Positions 1-9,176 of a stretch of DNA of 64,000 nt are shown here, piece after piece. This DNA comes from Ornithinibacillus bavariensis (GTDB lineage Bacteria > Bacillota > Bacilli > Bacillales > Amphibacillaceae). The translations under genes were made by a program, and so were the position numbers. The stretch spans positions 806,001 through 870,000 of the forward strand of contig NZ_BORP01000001.1 in assembly GCF_018333235.1 (NCBI RefSeq), written 5' to 3'. Each line of letters opens with the position of its first letter. Position 1 is the first letter of the stretch. Below the pieces are notes generated by a model that saw only the letters and a program-made list of their open reading frames with translations, did not search any database and was not told the origin of the DNA.

Positions 1-1
1 G

Positions 2-244
2 GTAGGAACAATTGCCGGAAGCTATGTAACAGACGGTAAAATTACAAGAGATGCTGGTGCAAGATTAATTCGTAACGGAGTCGTACTGTTTGAGGGTGAA
101 ATTGATACATTAAAACGTTTTAAAGATGATGTGAAGGAAGTTGCCCAAAACTACGAATGTGGAATTACAATTAAGAATTATAATGATATTAAAGAAGGCG
201 ACATTATTGAAGCATACGTCATGGAGGAAATAGAACGTCAATGA
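2..244 (+). CDS. infB: Translation initiation factor IF-2, C-terminal fragment
   Basis: The reading frame is open from base 2 and ends at TGA 242-244, giving the last 80 residues of IF-2. The visible part starts [14 protein letters not shown] and ends [10 protein letters not shown], which is the final beta-barrel (domain IV) that binds the formyl-methionyl end of initiator tRNA. The gene starts outside the window. Its stop overlaps the next start (ATGA at 241-244), so translation of the two is probably coupled. IF-2 is a GTPase that places fMet-tRNA on the 30S subunit; the GTPase domain itself is not in view. Confidence 0.95.
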   Translation, partial: VGTIAGSYVTDGKITRDAGARLIRNGVVLFEGEIDTLKRFKDDVKEVAQNYECGITIKNYNDIKEGDIIEAYVMEEIERQ

Positions 245-519
245 TTGTTCTTCTTGAAGTAGAATGCATGCTATACGATGGTCATTCATTAAAAGAAAAG
301 CGCTCCGTAATTAAACGCCTTATTGCAAGGATACAGAAGGATTTTAATGTCAGTATAACTGAATTAGACTTTCATGATTTATGGCAACGCACGAAGCTTG
401 GAATTGTAACCATAACTAATGAATATAGCCATGGTGAAAAGGTAATGCAGGAAATACTTCGAGTAATTGACACTTACTCTGAATTGGACAGAACAATCAC
501 AAATATAGAATTCCTATAG
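241..519 (+). CDS. ylxP: YlxP, DUF503 family protein
   Basis: This 92-residue protein begins with the ferredoxin-fold pattern [20 protein letters not shown] and has KRSVIKRL next, as in DUF503 proteins. The gene sits between infB and rbfA, which is its conserved place in Bacillus, and its ATG overlaps the infB stop by four bases. A GGAGG lies about 14 bases upstream inside infB. The biochemical role is not established; its constant position among ribosome genes suggests a role in translation or RNA handling (inference). Confidence 0.88.
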   Translation: MIVLLEVECMLYDGHSLKEKRSVIKRLIARIQKDFNVSITELDFHDLWQRTKLGIVTITNEYSHGEKVMQEILRVIDTYSELDRTITNIEFL

Positions 520-556
520 GTTTTTTTGACGTATGTTCGTGTTGAGAGGTGATTTT

Positions 557-901
557 GTGAGTAACTTACGAGCAAATCGAGTAGCAGAACAAATGAAAAA
601 AGAGTTAGGAGAAATCCTTACAAGAAAAATTAAAGATCCTCGCGTTGGTTTTGTAACTGTTACAGATGTAGAGGTGACAGGCGACTTACAACAAGCAACC
701 GTTTATATTTCTGTTCTTGGTGATGAAGACAAGAAAAAGGATACATTACTAGGTCTTGCAAAAGCAAAGGGATATATCCGTTCTGAAATAGGTAGTCGAA
801 TTCGATTACGTAAGACTCCAGAAATTAGCTTTGAATTTGATGAAGCGCTTGAGTATGGTAATCGAATTGAGACAATTCTCAAGGATTTAAATAACCACTA
901 A
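557..901 (+). CDS. rbfA: Ribosome-binding factor A
   Basis: RbfA is a 30S maturation factor that binds the 5' region of 16S rRNA and is needed for late processing and cold growth. The 114-residue product has the family start [19 protein letters not shown] and the KH-like core [20 protein letters not shown] place the start at GTG 557, not at the upstream in-frame ATG 533, because GAGAGGTG lies a proper distance before 557 and homologues begin at this point. It follows ylxP closely and ends before a hairpin terminator, so it is probably the last gene of the nusA-infB operon. Confidence 0.93.
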   Translation: MSNLRANRVAEQMKKELGEILTRKIKDPRVGFVTVTDVEVTGDLQQATVYISVLGDEDKKKDTLLGLAKAKGYIRSEIGSRIRLRKTPEISFEFDEALEYGNRIETILKDLNNH

Positions 902-910
902 TCTTTTCAT

Positions 911-943
911 AAAAATCTGGCTCCGAGGAGTCAGATTTTTATT
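911..943 (+). terminator. Rho-independent terminator after rbfA
   Basis: The arms AAATCTGGCTC and GAGTCAGATTT form a stem with one G-U pair and a tiny loop, followed by a T run. It separates rbfA from truB. Confidence 0.75.
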
Positions 944-976
944 CAGAAATAGTTTTTCTGTTTGGAGTGTTAATAA

Positions 977-1870
977 ATGAACGGTATTTTACCACTTTGG
1001 AAACCAAAGGGCATGACATCTCATGATTGTGTCTTGAAAATAAGGAAGCTATTTAAAACTAAAAAGGTAGGACATACAGGAACACTTGATCCAGAGGTTG
1101 AAGGAGTTCTTCCAATTTGTATTGGAAAAGCTACAAAAATTGTTCAATTTCTCACCGATACAAAGAAAGTTTATATTGCCGAGGTTAAGCTTGGTTCTAC
1201 TACGGAAACAGAAGATGCGTACGGAGGCATTGTGGAAGAGGCTACTGTTGAACATTTTCCTACTAAACAGGAAATTGAAAACGTGTTACAATCATTTATG
1301 GGAGAAATTGTTCAAGTTCCACCGATGTATTCAGCTGTAAAGGTTGCAGGCAAAAAACTATATGAGTATGCTCGAGCTAATCAAACTGTTGAACGCCCCA
1401 AGCGAACAGTTACCATACATGAAATGATATTTTTATCAAGTGATGCGGTGGAATCAACCATTCGATTTAAGGTGACCTGTTCAAAGGGCACTTATGTCCG
1501 AACCTTATGTGTTGATATTGGCAAGTCACTGGGATTTCCTGCCCATATGTCTTATTTAGTTCGTGAGGAGACCGGAGACATTAGCCGACGTGATACAGTT
1601 GATTTTTCAACTATTGAAGCAGCTTGCAAAGAGGGAAACGGTGAGAGTTTACTGCTACCAATCACAGCAGGACTTAAACATTTAGATACATACCATGTTG
1701 ATGAAGAAACAAAGAAGAAGGTTCTTTACGGACAAAAACTTAAAAAGCCAGAAAATAGTTTTCGCACATCTCCTGTTAAAGTAATGTGTGGAGATGAATT
1801 AATAGCTATCTATCAAATTCACCCAGAAAACGAAGAACAAATCAAACCAATTCGCGTTTTTGGCGATTAG
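977..1870 (+). CDS. truB: tRNA pseudouridine-55 synthase
   Basis: TruB converts U55 in the T-loop of tRNA to pseudouridine. The 297-residue product begins NGILPLWKPKGMTSHDCV and contains the catalytic motif GHTGTLDPEVEGVLPI with the nucleophile Asp38. Later motifs such as MYSAVKVAGKKLYEYAR and SKGTYVRTLCVDIG are typical of the family. A C-terminal PUA-like region fits the usual length. GGAGTG lies upstream of the ATG. It is followed after 17 bases by ribF, as in B. subtilis. Confidence 0.96.
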   Translation: MNGILPLWKPKGMTSHDCVLKIRKLFKTKKVGHTGTLDPEVEGVLPICIGKATKIVQFLTDTKKVYIAEVKLGSTTETEDAYGGIVEEATVEHFPTKQEIENVLQSFMGEIVQVPPMYSAVKVAGKKLYEYARANQTVERPKRTVTIHEMIFLSSDAVESTIRFKVTCSKGTYVRTLCVDIGKSLGFPAHMSYLVREETGDISRRDTVDFSTIEAACKEGNGESLLLPITAGLKHLDTYHVDEETKKKVLYGQKLKKPENSFRTSPVKVMCGDELIAIYQIHPENEEQIKPIRVFGD

Positions 1871-1887
1871 AAGTGTAGGTGAGAAAA

Positions 1888-2829
1888 ATGAAAACAATTT
1901 ATCTAACATACCCACATAACTTAAAAAGGGAAGAGGTACCTGAAACAGTAGCGGCAATAGGTTTTTTTGATGGTCTACATCGAGGACATCAAACTGTTAT
2001 TAAACATGCAGTAAACGAAGCAAAGCAGAAGGCTATGGCAAGTGCGGTTATAACATTTTATCCTCATCCATCCGTTGTCCTTAAGAATAATCATGATGTG
2101 AAATATATAACCCCTCTTCATGAAAAACAAGAAATTTTGGATAGCTTAAATGTCGATATTTTATATATTATTACATTTAATAAAGAATTATCATCTCAAA
2201 GTCCTCAAGACTTCATTGATCATTTCATTATTGGATTAAATATTAAGCATGTTGTTGCTGGCTTCGATTTCACCTATGGTCATAAAGGACAAGGAAATAT
2301 GGAGGTCATTGGAGAGCATTCCCGTGGTGTATTTTCGTACACGATGGTTGATAAGGTTACACTTAATAATGAGAAAATAAGTTCTACCAAGATTCGTAGC
2401 CTTCTTGATTCTGGAGATATAGAACAAGCAAATGTCTTACTAGGTAGGGCTCTGAGCACAAGTGGTAAAGTGATACATGGCGATCAACGTGGACGAGAGC
2501 TTGGTTATCCTACTGCAAACATTAATTATAATGAAGAAGCTCATCTACCGAAGCCAGGAATATATGCAGTTTGTTTTCATGTTGATGGGCAGGTTTATGG
2601 GGGAATGGCAAGCCTTGGAACAAATCCTACCTTTACGGAGGGACGGTTAGATTTGTCGCTTGAAGTTTATATTTTTGATTTTAATCAAGATATTTATGGT
2701 AAAGATGTTGTTGTAGAATGGTATAAATTCATTCGTAATGAGGAAAAATTTGATAGTGTTGAGGCATTAATCGAAAGAATGCAAGAAGATGAAAAGGAAA
2801 TTCGCAAGGTTTTGGCTGAGCTATCATAA
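1888..2829 (+). CDS. ribF: Bifunctional riboflavin kinase / FAD synthetase
   Basis: This enzyme makes FMN from riboflavin and then FAD from FMN and ATP. The N-terminal half carries the nucleotidyltransferase motif GFFDGLHRGHQ, with HxGH at residues 31-34, and GFDFTYGHKGQG. The C-terminal riboflavin-kinase half has DQRGRELGYPTANIN. I chose ATG 1888 because AGGTGAG precedes it by five bases and homologues start MKTI; an in-frame GTG lies nine bases upstream but overlaps that ribosome site. The length, 313 residues, is normal. B. subtilis calls this gene ribC. Confidence 0.95.
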   Translation: MKTIYLTYPHNLKREEVPETVAAIGFFDGLHRGHQTVIKHAVNEAKQKAMASAVITFYPHPSVVLKNNHDVKYITPLHEKQEILDSLNVDILYIITFNKELSSQSPQDFIDHFIIGLNIKHVVAGFDFTYGHKGQGNMEVIGEHSRGVFSYTMVDKVTLNNEKISSTKIRSLLDSGDIEQANVLLGRALSTSGKVIHGDQRGRELGYPTANINYNEEAHLPKPGIYAVCFHVDGQVYGGMASLGTNPTFTEGRLDLSLEVYIFDFNQDIYGKDVVVEWYKFIRNEEKFDSVEALIERMQEDEKEIRKVLAELS

Positions 2830-2853
2830 TTTATAAATTTTTTGTTGGAAAAC

Positions 2854-2882
2854 TTGATATTACCAAGGAAAAGATGTAAACT
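2854..2882 (+). promoter_or_regulatory. Predicted SigmaA promoter for rpsO
   Basis: TTGATA (2854-2859) and TAAACT (2877-2882) are separated by 17 bases. The roughly 80-base leader that follows lies before the rpsO start. Confidence 0.5.
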
Positions 2883-2972
2883 AAAAAAGTTACAACCTTC
2901 TCTTGGCAAATCGTAACTCCGACGATTGCTAGGGGACAGGGGATAATATAATATTTTAGGAGGTGGCCATTA

Positions 2973-3242
2973 ATGGCTATTACAAAAGAACGTAAAAACG
3001 AAATTATCAACGAATACAAGGTTCATGAAAATGATACTGGTTCACCAGAGGTACAAATTGCTGTACTTACGGAAGAAATCAATACACTAAATGAGCATTT
3101 ACGTGTTCATAAGAAGGATCATCATTCACGTCGTGGTCTTTTAAAAATGGTTGGTAAGCGTCGTAACTTACTAAACTACTTACGTAATAAAGACATTACA
3201 CGTTATCGTGAGTTAATTCAAAGACTTGGATTACGTAGATAG
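2973..3242 (+). CDS. rpsO: 30S ribosomal protein S15
   Basis: S15 binds the three-way junction of 16S rRNA early in 30S assembly. The 89-residue sequence has the family core [37 protein letters not shown] and a [16 protein letters not shown] tail. A strong AGGAGGTGG lies before ATG 2973. Its own promoter and leader precede it and a clean terminator follows, so it may be transcribed on its own as well as with ribF. Confidence 0.98.
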   Translation: MAITKERKNEIINEYKVHENDTGSPEVQIAVLTEEINTLNEHLRVHKKDHHSRRGLLKMVGKRRNLLNYLRNKDITRYRELIQRLGLRR

Positions 3243-3245
3243 TGT

Positions 3246-3272
3246 AAAAAGCAGGAGAAATCCTGCTTTTTT
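3246..3272 (+). terminator. Rho-independent terminator after rpsO
   Basis: A perfect stem AAAAGCAGGA / TCCTGCTTTT with a GAAA tetraloop is followed by T residues. Confidence 0.9.
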
Positions 3273-3302
3273 CTCGTTTTTTAAAACTTATCATACATAG
3301 AA

Positions 3303-3331
3303 TTTACTTTCCTGTTTGATAGCTATAAAAT
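3303..3331 (+). promoter_or_regulatory. Possible SigmaA promoter for pnp
   Basis: TTTACT (3303-3308) and TAAAAT (3326-3331) are 17 bases apart, between the rpsO terminator and pnp. The -35 match is only moderate. Confidence 0.35.
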
Positions 3332-3371
3332 AGAAAAAAGAATGTTTTTAATGAAAGGAGTACTACACAAC

Positions 3372-5486
3372 ATGTCTAATGAAAAACAAGTGTTCTCCAC
3401 TGAGATTTCTGGTAAACCCTTTACCGTCGAAATCGGAGAATTAGCGAAGCAAGCAAGTGGTGCCTGCATGGTACACTACGGGGATTCATCCGTACTAGCA
3501 GTTGCCACAGCTTCTAAAGAACCGAAAGACTTACCTTTTTTTCCATTAACCGTTAACTATGAAGAGAGATTATATGCGGTTGGTAAAATCCCAGGTGGAT
3601 TTATAAAACGTGAAGGAAGACCAAGTGAAAAAGCAATACTTGCATCTAGACTAATCGATCGACCAATTCGACCACTTTTCCCTGATGGATATCGTAATGA
3701 GGTCCAAGTTATTAGTACCGTAATGAGTGTCGATCAGGATTGTTCTACTGAAATTGCAGCGATGATTGGATCATCTATTGCCTTATCTATTTCTAATATA
3801 CCGTTCGAACAACCGATTGCAGGTGTTCATGTTGGAAGAGTTGATGGTAAATTTGTCATTAATCCAACAGTAGAGGAAGAGGCACATAGTGATATTGAAT
3901 TAACGGTTGCGGGTACAAAAGATGCTATTAATATGGTTGAAGCAGGAGCGAATGAAGTGCCTGAGGAAGTCATGTTAGAGGCAATCATGTTTGGTCATGA
4001 AGAAATTAAGCGCTTAGTAGCCTTCCAAGAGGAGATAATCCAAGCTATAAACCCTGTGAAATCTGAGGTTGTATTATTTGAACTGGATGAGGATTTAAAG
4101 GCTAAGGTAGAAGCAGAAGCACACGAGAAGCTACTTGCTGCCATCCAAGTACAAGAAAAGCATGCAAGAGAAGAAGCGATTAGTGACGTAAAGGCAGAGA
4201 TTTTAGCAGGTTATGAGGAAGAAGAGAAAGAGGTCATTTCACAAGTAAGCTCTATCCTAGATAAAATGGTTAAAGAGGAAGTTCGTCGACTTATTACGAA
4301 GGAAAAGATTCGTCCTGATGGTCGTAAGATTGATGAAATTCGTCCACTATCCTCACGTATTGGAATTCTACCTAGAGCCCATGGTTCAGGTCTATTTACA
4401 AGAGGACAAACGCAAGCATTAAGTGTTTGTACATTAGGTGCTCTTGGCGATGTACAAATATTAGATGGTTTAGACTTAGAAGAATCCAAACGCTTTATGC
4501 ATCATTACAATTTTCCACAATATAGTGTTGGTGAAACAGGCCCTATGAGAGGGCCGGGTCGTCGTGAAATTGGACATGGTGCACTAGGTGAACGAGCACT
4601 TGAAAAAGTGGTACCTTCTGAGAAGGATTTTCCATATACAATCCGTCTTGTATCAGAGGTGTTGGAGTCAAATGGTTCGACATCACAAGCTAGTATCTGT
4701 GCAAGTACGCTTGCAATGATGGACGCTGGAGTTCCAATCAAAGCTCCGGTAGCAGGTATCGCAATGGGACTAGTGAAGTCTGGTGATGACTATACTATCT
4801 TAACGGATATACAGGGTATGGAAGATGCACTAGGTGATATGGACTTTAAGGTTGCCGGAACATCCAAAGGTGTTACAGCACTTCAAATGGATATTAAAAT
4901 CGAAGGACTTTCTCGTGAAATCCTTGAAGAGGCATTAACACAAGCTAAAAAAGGAAGAATGCAAATTCTTGAGCATATGATGGAAACCATCAATAAACCG
5001 AGAGAAGAACTTTCAGAATATGCGCCAAAAATTTTGACAATGACGATTAACCCAGACAAAATTCGTGATGTAATTGGGCCAAGTGGTAAGCAAATCAATA
5101 AGATTATTGATGAAACTGGGGTTAAAATTGATATCGAACAAGATGGTAGTGTCTTTATTTCATCGACAAATTCAGAAATGAATGAGAAGGCTAAACAAAT
5201 TATTGAAGATATCGTTCGCGAGGTTGAAGTTGGACAAGTATATTTAGGTACGGTTAAACGTATTGAAAAATTCGGTGCCTTTGTGGAAATCTTTAAAGGT
5301 AAAGATGGCTTAGTTCATATCTCCGAGTTAGCGGAAGAGCGTACGAATAAAGTGGAAGATGTCGTGAAAATTGGCGATCAAATTATGGTTAAGGTTAAAG
5401 ATATCGATAATCAAGGAAGAGTTAATCTTTCACGAAAAGCTGTATTAATTGAACAAAAAGAAAAAGCAGAAAAATCAACACTATAA
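3372..5486 (+). CDS. pnp: Polynucleotide phosphorylase
   Basis: PNPase degrades RNA 3' to 5' by phosphorolysis and works with RNase Y, whose gene is also in this window. The 704-residue protein has two RNase PH-like domains; the second contains [19 protein letters not shown] and [23 protein letters not shown] domain follows ([15 protein letters not shown], about residue 560) and then an S1 domain ([20 protein letters not shown]). I chose ATG 3372 because homologues begin here; AAAGGAG is 12 bases upstream. The in-frame ATG at 3342 would lie before that ribosome site. Confidence 0.97.
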   Translation: MSNEKQVFSTEISGKPFTVEIGELAKQASGACMVHYGDSSVLAVATASKEPKDLPFFPLTVNYEERLYAVGKIPGGFIKREGRPSEKAILASRLIDRPIRPLFPDGYRNEVQVISTVMSVDQDCSTEIAAMIGSSIALSISNIPFEQPIAGVHVGRVDGKFVINPTVEEEAHSDIELTVAGTKDAINMVEAGANEVPEEVMLEAIMFGHEEIKRLVAFQEEIIQAINPVKSEVVLFELDEDLKAKVEAEAHEKLLAAIQVQEKHAREEAISDVKAEILAGYEEEEKEVISQVSSILDKMVKEEVRRLITKEKIRPDGRKIDEIRPLSSRIGILPRAHGSGLFTRGQTQALSVCTLGALGDVQILDGLDLEESKRFMHHYNFPQYSVGETGPMRGPGRREIGHGALGERALEKVVPSEKDFPYTIRLVSEVLESNGSTSQASICASTLAMMDAGVPIKAPVAGIAMGLVKSGDDYTILTDIQGMEDALGDMDFKVAGTSKGVTALQMDIKIEGLSREILEEALTQAKKGRMQILEHMMETINKPREELSEYAPKILTMTINPDKIRDVIGPSGKQINKIIDETGVKIDIEQDGSVFISSTNSEMNEKAKQIIEDIVREVEVGQVYLGTVKRIEKFGAFVEIFKGKDGLVHISELAEERTNKVEDVVKIGDQIMVKVKDIDNQGRVNLSRKAVLIEQKEKAEKSTL

Positions 5487-5494
5487 CAATAACA

Positions 5495-5520
5495 AGAAGC
5501 TGGATATCCAGTTTCTTTTT
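5495..5520 (+). terminator. Rho-independent terminator after pnp
   Basis: Stem GAAGCTGG / CCAGTTTC (one G-U pair) with loop ATAT, followed by T5. Confidence 0.8.
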
Positions 5521-5618
5521 ACTTTTCTTGCTAACTATTTCTTTTACATTCACGTTTACGAATGAATTTTCATATCTTGTCCTCCTTTCTCATATACTTG
5601 GAAGGAAGGAGTGATAGG

Positions 5619-6572
5619 ATGCATAAATATCGAAATTATATACATATCATTGTTTTTATTATTATCGTTGCTATTTCCTTTAACATTGAAATAAATCCAT
5701 TTAAAACAAATGATCAAGCGGTTTTTTCACAAATGACCATGGTGAATATGAAGGAAGATCCGTTATATAGAGAAATTAAAGAAAAAAGCACAGGTTATCT
5801 AGATGAGCCAGAAGATGCTTATATTGATCGTGTTTGGAAAAAGACTCCTGGTAGGAATGGTCAAAAAGTAAATGTGGAAGAGTCTTATAAAAGAATGAAG
5901 AAAAATAAAGGGTTTAATGAAGAACTACTTGTCTTTGATAAAGTTCCGCCTAAAGTTTCTTTGGAAGATTTAGGACCAGCGCCAATTTATAGGGGCCATC
6001 CAGAAAAACAAATGGTATCTTTTTTAATAAATGTTTCTTGGGGGACGGAGCATATTCCAGACATATTGGATACATTAAAGAAGCATAAGGTTAAGGCAAC
6101 CTTTTTTATTGAGGGTACATGGGCAAAGCAAAATGTGGAATATGTGAAAATGATACAAGAACAAGGACATACTATTGGTAATCATGCGTATAATCATCCA
6201 GACATGGCGAAGCTAAATAGGGAACAGATTTATAACCAAATAAAAGATACCAATGATGTACTCTATGCAATAACTGGAGAAACACCAAAGTGGTTCGCAC
6301 CGCCAAGTGGCAGTTTTTCTGAAACGGTTATAAGAGTAGCAGATGAACTGAAAATGGAAACAATTTTATGGACAGTTGATACAATTGATTGGAAGAATCC
6401 AACCGTAAATGTTATGCTTAATCGCGTAATGGAGAAAATTCATCCCGGAGCAACGGTTTTAATGCACCCAACCCCTTCCGTTGCAAGAGGATTACCTAGT
6501 CTAATTGCCCAAATAAAAGAAAAAGGTTATCAAATTGGAACTATTGATAAGCTATTATCTGAAAGCAGATAA
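5619..6572 (+). CDS. ylxY: YlxY, polysaccharide deacetylase-like sporulation protein
   Basis: A 317-residue protein with an N-terminal membrane segment (IHIIVFIIIVAISFNI) and a NodB-type domain outside the membrane. The metal-binding histidine motif is clear: GNHAYNHPDM, as is the later APPSGSFSE. The catalytic TFDDG motif of active deacetylases is replaced by FLINVSWGTEH, so catalysis by the usual route is doubtful. Start is ATG 5619 after AAGGAAGGAG; the longer in-frame ORF from 5562 lacks a ribosome site. In B. subtilis ylxY also lies between pnp and mlpA. Confidence 0.88.
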   Translation: MHKYRNYIHIIVFIIIVAISFNIEINPFKTNDQAVFSQMTMVNMKEDPLYREIKEKSTGYLDEPEDAYIDRVWKKTPGRNGQKVNVEESYKRMKKNKGFNEELLVFDKVPPKVSLEDLGPAPIYRGHPEKQMVSFLINVSWGTEHIPDILDTLKKHKVKATFFIEGTWAKQNVEYVKMIQEQGHTIGNHAYNHPDMAKLNREQIYNQIKDTNDVLYAITGETPKWFAPPSGSFSETVIRVADELKMETILWTVDTIDWKNPTVNVMLNRVMEKIHPGATVLMHPTPSVARGLPSLIAQIKEKGYQIGTIDKLLSESR

Positions 6573-6596
6573 TATGGTGTAACAGGAGGAAAAACG

Positions 6597-7817
6597 TTGA
6601 TTCAGAAACATATTAGCAAAAATGGAGTTCGAATAGTATTAGAGAATATACCAGCTGTGCGATCCGTAACAATTGGTATATGGGTTTTAACAGGTTCAAG
6701 AAATGAAACCGAAGTGAATAATGGCATTTCTCATTTTATCGAGCATATGTTTTTTAAAGGTACCAAGAATAGAACAGCAGCTGATATAGCTGAAGCCTTT
6801 GATTCAATAGGTGGTCAAGTGAATGCTTTCACATCAAAAGAATATACTTGTTTCTATGCTAAAGTATTGGATACGCATAAGGATCATGCATTAGAAATTT
6901 TAGCAGATATGTTCTTCAATTCTGCATTTGATGAAGAGGAAATGGAACGGGAAAAGAAGGTAGTCCTTGAAGAAATAAAAATGTATGAGGATACACCTGA
7001 TGATATCGTACATGATCTTTTAGCTAGAGCTGCATATGGCAATCATCCATTAGGATACCCAATTTTAGGGACGGAAGAGCATTTAAAATCCTTTACTCCC
7101 AATCAATTACGTGATTATATTCATACACATTATCTTCCTGAAAATGTCGTTATTTCAGTTGCGGGTAACGTGGAAGACGATTTTATTGACCGTATTGATC
7201 GCTATTTCGGTACATATGGTTCTACAATTCAACGATCAGCTATTAAAGAGCCGAGCTTTTTAGCTAATCAAATTGAGCGTCATAAGGAAACAGAACAGGC
7301 TCATCTCTGTATTGGCTATAATGGATTACCAATTGGAGCAGAAGACGTTTATAGTTTAATTATATTAAATAATGTGTTAGGTGGAAGTATGAGTTCTAGA
7401 CTTTTCCAAGAGGTAAGAGAAAAGAGAGGACTTGCATATTCCGTATTTTCCTACCATTCATCATTTCAAGATAATGGTTTATTAACTATATACGCTGGAA
7501 CAGGAAATGAACAGCTCCCGCTATTAAAAGAGACGATAGAGAATACTGTAACAGGATTAATTAAAGAAGGAATTACAGATAAAGAATTAAAAAATAGTAA
7601 AGAACAATTAAAGGGTAGTATCATGCTTAGCCTGGAAAGCACGAATAGTCGAATGAGTCGAAATGGAAAAAATGAATTATTGTTAAGGAAACATAAATCA
7701 TTAGATGAAACGATTCAAGAAATTGATAATGTGACACATAGATCCATTAACCAAATAATTGAACATACATTTAATCAGGAACCTTGTACTGCTCAAATAG
7801 CTCCTTTAAAGAACTAA
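6597..7817 (+). CDS. mlpA: M16 family zinc metallopeptidase MlpA
   Basis: A 406-residue M16 (pitrilysin-like) peptidase with the inverted zinc motif HFIEH at residues 46-50 and the downstream zinc ligand region EREKKVVLEEIKMYED near residue 126. The C-terminal half has GSMSSRLFQEVREKRGLAYSV, the R/Y motif of active M16 enzymes. The start is TTG 6597, eight bases after a perfect AGGAGG. It lies 24 bases behind ylxY, matching the ylxY-mlpA-ymxH order in Bacillus. The substrate in this organism is unknown. Confidence 0.92.
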   Translation: MIQKHISKNGVRIVLENIPAVRSVTIGIWVLTGSRNETEVNNGISHFIEHMFFKGTKNRTAADIAEAFDSIGGQVNAFTSKEYTCFYAKVLDTHKDHALEILADMFFNSAFDEEEMEREKKVVLEEIKMYEDTPDDIVHDLLARAAYGNHPLGYPILGTEEHLKSFTPNQLRDYIHTHYLPENVVISVAGNVEDDFIDRIDRYFGTYGSTIQRSAIKEPSFLANQIERHKETEQAHLCIGYNGLPIGAEDVYSLIILNNVLGGSMSSRLFQEVREKRGLAYSVFSYHSSFQDNGLLTIYAGTGNEQLPLLKETIENTVTGLIKEGITDKELKNSKEQLKGSIMLSLESTNSRMSRNGKNELLLRKHKSLDETIQEIDNVTHRSINQIIEHTFNQEPCTAQIAPLKN

Positions 7818-7819
7818 TG

Positions 7820-7849
7820 AAAGAACCTTACTAACATAGGTTCTTTTTT
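7820..7849 (+). terminator. Rho-independent terminator after mlpA
   Basis: Perfect 9-base stem AAAGAACCT / AGGTTCTTT followed by T residues. Confidence 0.85.
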
Positions 7850-7891
7850 CTTGCATATATATGTAGTATAAGTAACAAGGGAGTGCTGTGT

Positions 7892-8125
7892 ATGCGGTAT
7901 AATGAAATTAGTAACAAAGAAATCGTCAATATAACCCATGGTAAGCGGTTAGGTATGCTTGGCCAAACAGACTTAGAAATAGACGAGGACACAGGACAAA
8001 TACGCTCATTTATTTTACCGAACTACAAATGGTTTGGACTTAAAAAAGAAGGTGCAGTTGCAAAAATTCATTGGAGCTCCATTAAAAAGATTGGCGAGGA
8101 TATGATTATGATCGAAGCTGAATAA
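7892..8125 (+). CDS. ymxH: YlmC/YmxH family PRC-barrel sporulation protein
   Basis: A 77-residue single PRC-barrel domain (EISNKEIVNITHGKRLGMLG, then SFILPNYKWFGLKKEG and IKKIGEDMIMIE). Proteins of this small family are linked to sporulation but have no defined reaction. The start is ATG 7892, eight bases after AAGGGAG; the upstream in-frame GTG overlaps that site. The gene is flanked by terminators on both sides, so it is probably its own transcript. Confidence 0.85.
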   Translation: MRYNEISNKEIVNITHGKRLGMLGQTDLEIDEDTGQIRSFILPNYKWFGLKKEGAVAKIHWSSIKKIGEDMIMIEAE

Positions 8126-8130
8126 TTTAT

Positions 8131-8166
8131 GAAAGGTTAGTATCAACTAGATACTAGCCTTTTTTC
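8131..8166 (+). terminator. Rho-independent terminator after ymxH
   Basis: Long stem AAAGGTTAGTATC / GATACTAGCCTTT with one G-U pair, then T5. Confidence 0.85.
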
Positions 8167-8188
8167 ATCCTTTTTCAAACTAATATTC

Positions 8189-8215
8189 ACTATCCGCCTA
8201 GAAACACATAAGCTA
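8189..8215 (+). promoter_or_regulatory. Predicted SigmaK promoter of the dpaAB operon
   Basis: AC (8189-8190), a 16-base spacer, then CATAAGCTA (8207-8215), a full match to the SigmaK -10 pattern CATAnnnTA. The spoVF operon of B. subtilis is transcribed by SigmaK in the mother cell, so this fits the gene that follows. Confidence 0.65.
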
Positions 8216-8291
8216 TAAAGAAAATGCTATACCATAAGACAATTCTTTCGTTACTACTTTTTTTATCAAAGGTTGGAGGGTGTTCTAGGTA

Positions 8292-9173
8292 ATGAAACTA
8301 ACAATTGCTGTAATAGGTGGAGATGCAAGATATTTAGAATTAATTAGACAGCTACAACGAGTTGAAAATAATGAATTAATATTAGTCGGTTACGATAAAC
8401 TTGAGCAAGGCTTTACAGGCTTAAAGCAGACAGATTTCCACGAAATAGATGTGGAAGACTTAGATGTCGTGATATTGCCAATTACAGGTATGGATGAGGA
8501 AGGATCCGTTGAGACTGTATTCTCAGATCAAGACATTCGAATCACAGAAGATTGGTTATCCAGGTTAAAGGAATCTGCTGTGGTCTTTACCGGGATAACC
8601 AATGAGCATTTATCTATGATAACCCATAAAACAAACACAACATTAGTTCCATTATTTGATCGGGATGATGTAGCAATCTATAATTCTATTCCTACAGCAG
8701 AGGGAACGATTATGATGGCTATTGAAAATACCGATTACACGATTCATTCATCACGTGTGATTGTTACTGGATTTGGTAGAGTCGGTCATACTGTTGCGAA
8801 TAAGTTTGCTGCACTAGGAGCCAATGTTTCAGTTGCCACTAGGAGTTCAAAGGACTTGGCACGAATTACCGAAATGGGGCTTACCCCAATTGAATTAGAA
8901 AAACTAGCCGAATATACGAGTGAATGTGATTTATTAATCAACACCATACCTGCAATGGTGATTAAAAAGGACTCTATCCAAAATCTTCCCTCCAATGCAG
9001 TCATTATCGATCTTGCATCAAAACCGGGTGGAACGGATTTTGAATTTGCGAAACAAAGAGGAATTGAAGCGATATTGGCACGTAGTCTACCAGGTATTGT
9101 TGCTCCAAAGACAGCAGGAAAGATTTTGGCAGATGTTATTATTCAAATTTTAACAAAGGAAAAGGAGCTATAA
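8292..9173 (+). CDS. dpaA: Dipicolinate synthase subunit A
   Basis: DpaA (SpoVFA) with DpaB makes dipicolinic acid, the spore-core chelator, from the product of DapA. The 293-residue protein has an N-terminal dehydrogenase-like fold and a clear NAD(P)-binding motif VIVTGFGRVGHTVANKFAALG near residue 157. GGAGGGTG lies 10 bases before ATG 8292. The gene is followed by dpaB after three bases, and a SigmaK-type promoter lies about 80 bases upstream, which fits mother-cell expression late in sporulation. Confidence 0.96.
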   Translation: MKLTIAVIGGDARYLELIRQLQRVENNELILVGYDKLEQGFTGLKQTDFHEIDVEDLDVVILPITGMDEEGSVETVFSDQDIRITEDWLSRLKESAVVFTGITNEHLSMITHKTNTTLVPLFDRDDVAIYNSIPTAEGTIMMAIENTDYTIHSSRVIVTGFGRVGHTVANKFAALGANVSVATRSSKDLARITEMGLTPIELEKLAEYTSECDLLINTIPAMVIKKDSIQNLPSNAVIIDLASKPGGTDFEFAKQRGIEAILARSLPGIVAPKTAGKILADVIIQILTKEKEL

Positions 9174-9176
9174 GGA

